DNA from: Acidobacteriota bacterium
GTDB taxonomy: Bacteria > Acidobacteriota > Vicinamibacteria > Vicinamibacterales > SCN-69-37
Length of the DNA: 24,698 bases
Direction of reading: 5' to 3'
Assembly (NCBI GenBank): GCA_021824055.1
Contig: JAKALV010000015.1
Coordinates: 1 to 24,698 of the forward strand
Below the pieces are notes generated by a model, which saw nothing but the letters and a program-made list of their open reading frames with translations, did not search any database and was not told the origin of the DNA. Shown piece by piece: positions 1 through 5,697 of this stretch. Numbering within the stretch: the first letter of the stretch is position 1; every line of letters begins with the position of its first letter. A program made the position numbers and the translations under genes.

Positions 1-158
1 CAGTCCAAGGTTCGGGGTTCAACGTCCAAGGTCACTTGTTGTCCGCAGGTCCGGCGGGTCCTGCGTCCGATGTGCACGTGCACGCGGACCGAGGACCCGG
101 GACCGACAGGACCCGAGGACGACGCGTGACGTTGGACCGTGGACCTTGAACTATGGAC
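1..158. repeat. Low-complexity GGACC/GGTCC and GGTTC repeat region
   Basis: No credible gene is seen here. The sequence is a patchwork of short degenerate units: GTCCAAGGT twice near the left edge, then GGACC(G/C)-type units at about 85-120, then units in the opposite orientation (TGGACC, GGACCTTGAAC, TATGGAC) at about 132-158. The left part is the approximate reverse complement of the right part, so a long imperfect hairpin is possible downstream of the ccmH-like gene, which ends at 177. The architecture matches the other repeat blocks of this window. Confidence 0.6.
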
Positions 159-176
159 GACACGACACCGAGTCGA

Positions 177-656
177 TCAATCCAGATCTCGCAGCTCGTC
201 ATCCAGACGCTGATTGACGTCGGTCGTCAGTGCTGGGGCTCCGGCCGCGGCCGCCGGCGCGTGCTGCGTGAATCGTCGCGCGAGCAGGATGACGACGCCG
301 AATCCGCCGACCAGCAGAACGAACGGCATCACGTACAAGCTGATGTCGAAGCCCTCGGCGGGCGGCTGGGCGAGGACCTGTTTCCCGTACTGCGCGACGT
401 ACGCCGCCAGAATCTGGCGCTCGGTTTCCCCGGCGGCCAGTCGCCGCCGGATGTCGAGCTTGGCTTGCTCGGCGGCCGCCGACGGGTGCACCGACACCTG
501 CTGCGCGAAGCAGCACGTCGCCATCAATTTGGTTTCGATCTCCGCGGCCTGGCGTTCGAGCTCGGGTTTCAGCGGCTGGGCGGCCGCGGGGCCGGCGATG
601 GCGAGGACGAGCAGCGCGGCGATCAGCATCGGCGCGCGGCGCGCGGGCGTCGTCAT
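177..656 (-). CDS. CcmH-like cytochrome c biogenesis protein
   Basis: A 159-residue protein resembling the CcmH/CycL family, which handles apocytochrome c thiols on the outer side of the cytoplasmic membrane. An N-terminal hydrophobic segment (APMLIAALLVLAIAGPAAA) looks like a signal peptide. It is followed by the thiol segment TCCFAQQVSVH, the helical 'RRRLAAGETERQILAAYVA' region with YGKQVLAQPP, and a C-terminal membrane helix (YVMPFVLLVGGFGVVILLA). The two cysteines are adjacent rather than in the classical CxxC. The ATG at 656 is preferred because GGAGGTGA lies four bases upstream (661-668). An in-frame ATG at 695 would add 13 residues but appears to belong to a thioredoxin gene remnant. 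The gene lies behind arsR on the same strand. No other cytochrome maturation genes are visible, so its partner is unknown. Confidence 0.75.
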   Translation of the reverse strand: MTTPARRAPMLIAALLVLAIAGPAAAQPLKPELERQAAEIETKLMATCCFAQQVSVHPSAAAEQAKLDIRRRLAAGETERQILAAYVAQYGKQVLAQPPAEGFDISLYVMPFVLLVGGFGVVILLARRFTQHAPAAAAGAPALTTDVNQRLDDELRDLD

Positions 657-665
657 GGCGTCACC

Positions 666-695
666 TCCGGTGCCCAGCACTTTCACGTCCTTCAT
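666..695 (-). pseudogene. Possible thioredoxin N-terminal remnant
   Basis: Reading from the ATG at 693-695 gives MKDVKVLGTG and then runs in frame into the ribosome-binding site of the ccmH-like gene. MK(x)IKVLGTGC(xx)C is the usual beginning of the small thioredoxins that accompany ArsR-controlled permeases. Here the match stops exactly before the expected first active-site cysteine. The purine stretch GGGGGG lies just upstream (701-706). This is inference from ten residues, so a chance match is possible. Confidence 0.4.
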
Positions 696-713
696 GGCGT
701 CCCCCCGTTGCGG

Positions 714-779
714 CTACGACACCGCGTTGAACACGTATCCCACCAGCAGAATCCCCCGCCTGCGCGCGGCGACGTTCAC
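714..779 (-). pseudogene. Possible remnant of a COG0701-type permease
   Basis: A 21-codon frame starts with GTG overlapping the arsR stop (GTGA) and ends with GILLVGYVFNAVS and a TAG. The last part resembles the final helix of the predicted permeases (COG0701) that often follow arsR and precede a small thioredoxin gene. If so, the first few and last about 16 codons remain and the roughly 300 residues between them are gone. It could also be a real tiny membrane peptide translationally coupled to arsR. Confidence 0.35.
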
Positions 780-1069
780 AGCGCGCCCAGGAGCGACTTG
801 AAGCGCCGCAACGCCGCCGGAACGATGCAATACATCACCTGCGGATCCGATTCGTTGGCGCGCACCAGGCCGGTGCTTCTGAGGATGCGCAGGTGTTCCG
901 ACACCGTGGACTGCGCCAGCGGCAGTTCGTCGACGATGCGGCAGCACCGGTGCGCGTTCTCGCGGGCCAGGATCCGCAGGATCTGCACACGGATCGGGTG
1001 GCCCAGGGCTTTGGCGAAGGCGGCGAGTTCCGCGTCTTCGGGTGGGGGGGCTGTCTGGCGGCGGCTCAT
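776..1069 (-). CDS. ArsR/SmtB-family transcriptional regulator
   Basis: A 97-residue winged-helix repressor of the ArsR/SmtB type. The core reads ALGHPIRVQILRIL, then the recognition region LPLAQSTVSEHLRILRSTGL and the wing and C-terminal helix. Adjacent cysteines C42-C43 lie at the start of the helix where arsenic-sensing members carry their CxC, and C81 follows in the last strand. A thiol-based inducer such as arsenite is therefore plausible but not shown. The ATG at 1069 directly abuts a 23-bp palindrome (1070-1092). No Shine-Dalgarno sequence precedes it, which suggests a leaderless or near-leaderless message with autorepression. It is the first gene of the truncated cluster that runs to the ccmH-like gene. 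Confidence 0.88.
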   Translation of the reverse strand: MSRRQTAPPPEDAELAAFAKALGHPIRVQILRILARENAHRCCRIVDELPLAQSTVSEHLRILRSTGLVRANESDPQVMYCIVPAALRRFKSLLGAL

Positions 1070-1092
1070 ATCGTCAATCGTCGATTAACGAT
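1070..1092 (-). promoter_or_regulatory. Palindromic ArsR-type operator
   Basis: On the minus strand the left arm ATCGTTAATCG and the right arm CGATTGACGAT flank a single central A, with one mismatch among the 11 arm pairs. The palindrome ends one base before the arsR start codon. An AT-rich 'AAT...ATT'-cored inverted repeat at this position is typical of ArsR-family autoregulation, so this is the probable binding site of the adjacent regulator. Confidence 0.7.
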
Positions 1093-1125
1093 AGCACGAT
1101 CAATAGCCGGCTGAAGCAATGACCC

Positions 1126-1171
1126 GATTCCAATAGTCAGCTCACCAGATCGTCAGCTAACCAGATTCAGG
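1126..1171 (+). repeat. 46-bp repeat, copy 1, at kinase gene 3' end
   Basis: This segment differs at only 3 of 46 positions from 10080-10125, in the same orientation. It is built from CCAGAT/CAGCTAACC-like units. Read on the minus strand it contributes the last codons (PESG) and the TAG stop of the histidine kinase gene. Similar degenerate units extend left to about 1100. Confidence 0.85.
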
Positions 1172-2905
1172 AATACGTACCGTCACCGTCGTGCCGCCGC
1201 CGTCGCGGCGCGCGGCGCTGACGGTGCCGCCGTGCAGTTCCACCAGGTGCCGCACGATGGCCAGGCCGAGACCCGTGCCGCCGGGATCGCGCGTGCGCGA
1301 CCGGTCCACGCGGTAGAACCGCTCGAAGATGCGCGGCAGGTCCGAGGTGGGGATGCCGGGGCCGCGGTCGGCGACCTCGATCGTCGTGGCCCGTCCGTCA
1401 CGCGACGCGCTGACGTCGATCACGGAATCCTCCGGGCCGTAGTTGATGGCGTTCTCGATGAGGTTTCGCAGGACGTCGTGGAGCTTAGCCGGGTCGGCAT
1501 CGATCGACCCGGCGTCCGGGGCGAGGTGGCGTACCAGGCGCTGGCGTTTCCGGTTCAGCGCCTCGGTCATGTCCATCTCGACGTCGTTGAGCAGCGCGTC
1601 AAGCGGCACCATGCCGCGCTCGAGCGTTTCCTGTCCCGCGTCGAGCCGGGCCAGGCGCAGTAGATCCCGCACGAGCCGCTCCATCCGCATCGTGTGCCGG
1701 CCGATGATCTCGAGGAAACGCCGCCGGTCGGCGTCCTCGGCGGGCGGCGCATCGAGCAACGCCTCGACGTAACCGCGCACCGCGGTCAGCGGCGTGCGCA
1801 GTTCGTGCGACACGTTGGCCACGAAATCCCGGCGGATGCGGTCGAGCTTGCGCAGTTCGGTGACGTCGTGCAGCACCAGCACGGCGCCGCCGTCCGGCGC
1901 ATGCTCCACGCGCACGACGTTGGCGATGAAGGCCCCGTTCGGCGAATGCTCCAGGCGCACTTCGCGCGGCGCCGTGGGCTGGCCCTGGAGCGCGGCCGAC
2001 AGCATCGACATCACATCCGGGTCCACCATCACGTCCTTGTAGACCCGCCCCGTGGCATTCGCGGGGAGCTGCAGCATCTGACGCGCGGCGTCGTTGGTCA
2101 GCACCAGCCGTCGATCCCGATCGACCAGGACGATGCCTTCGAACATGCCCGCGAGGATGCTGGCGAGCTCGGCGCGCTCGCGCGTCATCTCGTCCAGCCG
2201 CTTGCCGAGCTCGCGCACCGACGCGTCGAGCGCGCGGGCCACGGTGCCGATCTCGTCCGCGCCATACTCGAACGTCGGGCGCGAAAAGTCGCCCTGCGAG
2301 TAGCGCGCCGCGGTCTCCGCGATCCGGCGCAGCCGGCCGCTCAAGAGCACCGATGTGCCCCACGCGAGGCCGGCGGCCATGATCAGCGCGATCGCCAGGC
2401 CCACCGCCGCGAGCTGCTGCATGCCGCGCACGCGCTCGTCAACGGCGGTCAGCGGCAGCGCCACACGGACCACGGACACCGCACTGTTGCGGACGACGGC
2501 CGCGGCGTAGGTGGTGTCGACGCCGATCGTGACCGATCCTCGAGTGGCGGTGCCCTCGCCGCTCGCGCGGGCGGCTATCACCTCGGGCCGGGCATTGTGG
2601 TTCTCGAGCTCGGGCAGCCGTTCGCGCGCGACGTCCGAATCGCCGAGCACCTGGCCGCGCGCATCGATGAAGGTCACGCGCGCGTTGATGCGGCGGCCCA
2701 GTTGCTGGGCCTCCAGCTCGGGATCGGGCAGGTCCGTGCGACCGGCCAGCAGCTCGGCGGCCAGTCGCGCGTGCTGCATCAGCGTGTGTCCGACGTCCTC
2801 GCGAAGGCCGCGGCGCAGCTCCACGGACACGAGCACCGTGGAGCCCGCGAGCGACAGCGCGGTGGTGACGAACGCCGCCAGAAAGATGCGGCCGCGAAAC
2901 GTCAT
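1157..2905 (-). CDS. PhoR-type membrane sensor histidine kinase
   Basis: A 582-residue sensor kinase. Domains in order: TM1 (about 7-28); an extracytoplasmic sensor of about 130 residues; TM2 (about 165-188); a HAMP linker (about 189-240); a PAS-like domain (about 245-355); HisKA with the phosphorylated His367 in FVANVSHELRTPL; and HATPase_c with the N-box LRNLIENAINYG (479-490), the G1 motif DRGPGIP and the G2 motif GGTGLGLAIVRHL. All catalytic boxes are intact. The ATG at 2905 overlaps the response-regulator stop (ATGA) and has GGAGGAGA upstream at 2910-2917, so the pair is translationally coupled. An in-frame upstream ATG at 3037 lies inside the regulator gene and is rejected. The last codons and stop lie within a 46-bp dispersed repeat, so the natural C-terminus may have been replaced there. 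The signal sensed is unknown. Confidence 0.92.
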   Translation of the reverse strand: MTFRGRIFLAAFVTTALSLAGSTVLVSVELRRGLREDVGHTLMQHARLAAELLAGRTDLPDPELEAQQLGRRINARVTFIDARGQVLGDSDVARERLPELENHNARPEVIAARASGEGTATRGSVTIGVDTTYAAAVVRNSAVSVVRVALPLTAVDERVRGMQQLAAVGLAIALIMAAGLAWGTSVLLSGRLRRIAETAARYSQGDFSRPTFEYGADEIGTVARALDASVRELGKRLDEMTRERAELASILAGMFEGIVLVDRDRRLVLTNDAARQMLQLPANATGRVYKDVMVDPDVMSMLSAALQGQPTAPREVRLEHSPNGAFIANVVRVEHAPDGGAVLVLHDVTELRKLDRIRRDFVANVSHELRTPLTAVRGYVEALLDAPPAEDADRRRFLEIIGRHTMRMERLVRDLLRLARLDAGQETLERGMVPLDALLNDVEMDMTEALNRKRQRLVRHLAPDAGSIDADPAKLHDVLRNLIENAINYGPEDSVIDVSASRDGRATTIEVADRGPGIPTSDLPRIFERFYRVDRSRTRDPGGTGLGLAIVRHLVELHGGTVSAARRDGGGTTVTVRIPESG

Positions 2906-3624
2906 GGCGTCTCCTCCAGCTTGTAGCCGAACTGCTTGATGGTCGTCAGGGCGCGCGCGAGCACCGGCAGCTTTTCGCGGATCCGGCGCACGTGCACGTC
3001 CACCGTCCGCGTGCCGCCCGTGTAGTTGTAGCCCCACACGTCGGTGAGCAGCCGGTCGCGCGACAGCACGCGGCCGCGATGCTCGATCAGATATCGCAGC
3101 AGCAGAAATTCCTTCGCGGTGAGCCGCGCTTCCGCACCGTCGTGACTGATCCGGTGCCGCTCGACGTCAATCGTGATCGGGCCGTACGTGATCACCCCGG
3201 AATCCGTACGCAGGCCGGGCGGCTCTCCAGGCCCGGCGCCCCTGGCGGCAGCGCGTTCCGCTCGCCGCAGATGCGCGGCCACTCGCGCCACCAGCTCCCT
3301 GGGGCTGAACGGCTTGGTGATGTAATCGTCGGCGCCGAGCTCGAGGCCGCGCACGCGATCGGTTTCCTCGCCGCGCGCGGTCAACATGACCACCGGCGTG
3401 CCGGCGGTCTTCGGCTCCGCGCGGATGGCCTGACACACGCGCAGGCCGTCCATGCCGGGCAGCATCACATCGAGCAGGATGAGATCGGCCGGCGCGTCGA
3501 GCAGCCGGGGCACCACCGCGGTGCCCGACGCCACGACCTCGGGCGTGTGGCCGGCCTTCACGAGGTAGTGGCTGATCAGCTCCGCGATGTCGGCGTGATC
3601 TTCGACGACGAGGATGCGGGCCAT
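2902..3624 (-). CDS. PhoB/OmpR-family response regulator
   Basis: A 240-residue two-component regulator. The receiver domain begins MARILVVEDHADIAELI. It has the phospho-acceptor Asp52 in LILLDVMLPGMDG, the conserved Thr in VVMLTARG and Lys in ITKPFSP. An Ala/Gly-rich linker leads to a winged-helix trans_reg_C domain (from about residue 145) with LTAKEFLLLRYLIEH, the recognition region TGGTRTVDVHVRRIREKL and the wing TIKQFGYKLEE. The ATG lies only 2 bases after the MFS transporter stop, with no clear Shine-Dalgarno sequence, so coupling to the transporter is likely. It overlaps the kinase start by 4 bases. The kinase is its obvious partner, and control of the exporter operon is a reasonable inference. 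Confidence 0.92.
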   Translation of the reverse strand: MARILVVEDHADIAELISHYLVKAGHTPEVVASGTAVVPRLLDAPADLILLDVMLPGMDGLRVCQAIRAEPKTAGTPVVMLTARGEETDRVRGLELGADDYITKPFSPRELVARVAAHLRRAERAAARGAGPGEPPGLRTDSGVITYGPITIDVERHRISHDGAEARLTAKEFLLLRYLIEHRGRVLSRDRLLTDVWGYNYTGGTRTVDVHVRRIREKLPVLARALTTIKQFGYKLEETP

Positions 3625-3626
3625 GT

Positions 3627-4901
3627 CTATAACGCGCGCAGCGCGCGTCCGCGCCCCGAAACCAGCACGCCGAGCGCGATCGCGCTCAGCACGGCCCCGT
3701 TGAGCGCGAGCGCATGCGGCGCCGTGATCGTGTCGGCCACGGCGCCCGTCACCAGGCCGCCGAGCGGCCCGCCGCCGCGCAACGCCACCATGTAGACGCT
3801 GACCACGCGGCCGCGCAGATCGTCGGGCACGGCCAGCTGCACGATCGAGAAGCTGATCGAGAACACCGCCATGGACAACATGCCGGTGATGAAGATCAAG
3901 AAGCAGTTGGCGGCCCAGTAGTGCGTCAGCGAGAACGACAGGACCAGCACGCCGAGCAGCGCCTGCAGCATGAGCAGCGCGCGGCCCATGCCCTTGAACC
4001 GGCCGGCCGCGCCGATGGTCAGCGCGCCGACGATCGCGCCGAGTCCCTGACAGGCCTGCAGCGTGGCCAGGCGCGTGGCCGCGGTGCCGGGTCCTTCGGA
4101 GAAGCCGGTGTTGGCAAACGCCGGCAGCAGCGTGAACACGGGCGTCGCCAGGAAGGTGGAGAACGCCACGAGCACCGTGAGCGTCAGCGTGACGCGGTTG
4201 TTGCGCACGTAGCGCAGCCCCGTGCCCAGATCGTCCAGGATCGGCTTGTGCTGGCCCGGCGTGGAGGGCGGATGCGGCGGCACGCGCAGCGACGCCAGCG
4301 CAAAGATCACGAGAAAGTACGAGACGCCGTTGATGCCGAAGCAGGCGGCGGTGCCGAGGCTCAGCAGGACGCCCGTCCCGATCATCGGGCCGAGCACGCG
4401 CGACAGATTGAACTGCGTGGAGTTGAGCGCGATCGCGTTCGGCAGATCCTGCCGCGGCACGAGCGTCGGAATCATCGACTGATACGCCGGGCCGCCGAAG
4501 GCCTGCCCGCATCCGGTAATGAACGACATCGTCAACACATGCCAGATGGTGATGTGGTGCGTGAAGACGAGAAGCGCCAGCGTGAAGGCGGAGAACGCCT
4601 GCGTGTATTGCGATCCGGCCAGCAGCTTGCGGCGGTCGTAGCGATCGGCCACGACACCGCCGATCAGCATGAAGAGCAGGATCGGCAACTGCGCCAGGGC
4701 GCCATCGAGCCCGAGGTAGAAGCTCGACTTGGTGAGGTCGTAGACCAGCAGGCCCTGCGCGTATTGCTGCATCCACGTGCCGATCGTGGAGCCCAGCGCG
4801 GCCAGCCAGAGCAAGCGAAAGTTGCGGTGGGTCAGGGCTACGGCCACCCGATGCCACCAGGGAGCCGGGGCCTCGGTCGGTTCGAGCTCGGATTGCGTCA
4901 C
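3627..4901 (-). CDS. MFS exporter, MFS_3 (EntS/TetA-like) type
   Basis: A 424-residue major facilitator with about 12 hydrophobic helices. It starts with HRNFRLLWLAALGSTIGTWMQQ and carries the loop motif GGVVADRYDRRKLL between helices 2 and 3. The second half is marked by ALTIGAAGRFKGMGR and PDDLRGRVVSVYM. This pattern is typical of the MFS_3 group, which exports siderophores, drugs and macrolides. The exact substrate cannot be read from sequence. A GTG at 4901 is the likely start. It is the first gene of an operon with the response regulator and kinase, which suggests exporter synthesis answers to an envelope or toxicant signal. Its 5' end is divergent from imuA across 73 bases, so the two may share control elements. 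Confidence 0.85.
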   Translation of the reverse strand: MTQSELEPTEAPAPWWHRVAVALTHRNFRLLWLAALGSTIGTWMQQYAQGLLVYDLTKSSFYLGLDGALAQLPILLFMLIGGVVADRYDRRKLLAGSQYTQAFSAFTLALLVFTHHITIWHVLTMSFITGCGQAFGGPAYQSMIPTLVPRQDLPNAIALNSTQFNLSRVLGPMIGTGVLLSLGTAACFGINGVSYFLVIFALASLRVPPHPPSTPGQHKPILDDLGTGLRYVRNNRVTLTLTVLVAFSTFLATPVFTLLPAFANTGFSEGPGTAATRLATLQACQGLGAIVGALTIGAAGRFKGMGRALLMLQALLGVLVLSFSLTHYWAANCFLIFITGMLSMAVFSISFSIVQLAVPDDLRGRVVSVYMVALRGGGPLGGLVTGAVADTITAPHALALNGAVLSAIALGVLVSGRGRALRAL

Positions 4902-4920
4902 AACCTCGACATCTTACATG

Positions 4921-4949
4921 TTGCGGAGGGCCGGTCCCGCGGGTATAGT
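4921..4949 (+). promoter_or_regulatory. Sigma70-like promoter of imuA-imuB-dnaE2
   Basis: A -35 element TTGCGG (4921-4926) and a -10 element TATAGT (4944-4949) are separated by 17 bases. The predicted start of transcription is near 4956, about 20 bases before the imuA ATG. The leader would be very short and has no strong Shine-Dalgarno sequence. Confidence 0.6.
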
Positions 4950-4950
4950 A

Positions 4951-4969
4951 GGCGAAAGTTAGGCGAAAC
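4951..4969 (+). promoter_or_regulatory. Direct-repeat candidate SOS operator
   Basis: GGCGAAA occurs twice with an 11-bp period (4951-4957 and 4962-4968), giving GAAA-N7-GAAA over the predicted transcription start. The spacing equals that of the alphaproteobacterial LexA operator GTTC-N7-GTTC read on the other strand (GAAC-N7-GAAC). imuA cassettes are commonly LexA-controlled, so a LexA-type repressor site is inferred. The half-site is not a known acidobacterial consensus that I can confirm. Confidence 0.45.
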
Positions 4970-4974
4970 ATACG

Positions 4975-5697
4975 ATGGTTTCCCAAGCAATTCAGCGCAT
5001 TGAAGGGCTGCTGCGCGCCCGCAGTCTGGACGGCACGTTGGCCCGGCCGGAGCTCGTGCCCGCGACGGCGCCGACGGGGTTGGCCGCCTTGGACGAGGCG
5101 CTGGGTGGTGGGTGGCGGCGAGGCGAACTGTCGGAAGTGACCGGGCCGGTATCGTCCGGGCGCACGAGCGTATTGGTGGCGACATTGGCGGCGGCCACCG
5201 GCCGCGGCGAGGTGGTGGGCCTGGTTGACAGCCTCGATCGGTTCGACCCCGTTATGGCGGCGGCCGCGGGTGTGGATGTGACGCGTGTGTTGTGGGTGCG
5301 CGGGCCCAGCGTGTCGGAGGTGGCCGGATCACGCGCGGCTTCGGAGCAGATAGACGCGATCGTGCGCCGGGGGTTGCGGGCGGCGGATCTGATTGTCCGC
5401 GCCGGCGGATTTGGCGTGGTGGTCCTGGATCTGGCGGATGTACCGCCGGCCGCGGTGCGTCGTGTGCCGGCTTCGTCATGGATGCGGCTGGCGCATGCCA
5501 ACGAAGGCCGCGACACCGTGTGTTTGCTGCTGGCGGATGCCCCCATGGCGCGCAGTCCGCGGGGCTGGTCGGTGCGGCTCACCGCGCGCGCGCGCTGGAC
5601 GGGCGACAGCGCGCAGCGCCGCCGGCTGGACGGGCTGGATGTCGACGCGTCCATCACGTCTGCGCGGGACATCGGGAAGGCTCGGGTACGGCTGTGA
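4975..5697 (+). CDS. imuA: ImuA, RecA-like SOS mutasome protein
   Basis: A 240-residue protein of the ImuA/SulA-like RecA-fold family, which works with ImuB and DnaE2 in damage-induced mutagenesis. After an N-terminal helix it reads PTGLAALDEALGGGWRRGELSEVTG, the usual opening of RecA/ImuA-type proteins. Next comes a P-loop-like GPVSSGRTS (57-65), in which the Walker lysine is arginine, and a Walker B-like GVVVLDLAD (147-155). Nucleotide binding may therefore be weakened. The ATG at 4975 follows the promoter and GAAA-N7-GAAA repeat closely. The stop overlaps the likely GTG start of imuB by 4 bases (GTGA), so the cassette is a single translational unit. The family assignment is also supported by the gene order imuA-imuB-dnaE2. 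Confidence 0.87.
   Translation: MVSQAIQRIEGLLRARSLDGTLARPELVPATAPTGLAALDEALGGGWRRGELSEVTGPVSSGRTSVLVATLAAATGRGEVVGLVDSLDRFDPVMAAAAGVDVTRVLWVRGPSVSEVAGSRAASEQIDAIVRRGLRAADLIVRAGGFGVVVLDLADVPPAAVRRVPASSWMRLAHANEGRDTVCLLLADAPMARSPRGWSVRLTARARWTGDSAQRRRLDGLDVDASITSARDIGKARVRL

Noticed and set aside
2906..3037. Longer start for the histidine kinase at 3037
   Set aside because: The extension is an out-of-phase reading of the response-regulator gene. The ATG at 2905 has a ribosome-binding site and begins a membrane helix.
5292..5693. Upstream part of the open frame in phase with imuB, which could be read as the missing ImuB N-terminus
   Set aside because: It is an out-of-frame reading of imuA, low in hydrophobic core residues and without Y-family polymerase motifs, so it does not supply the absent region.
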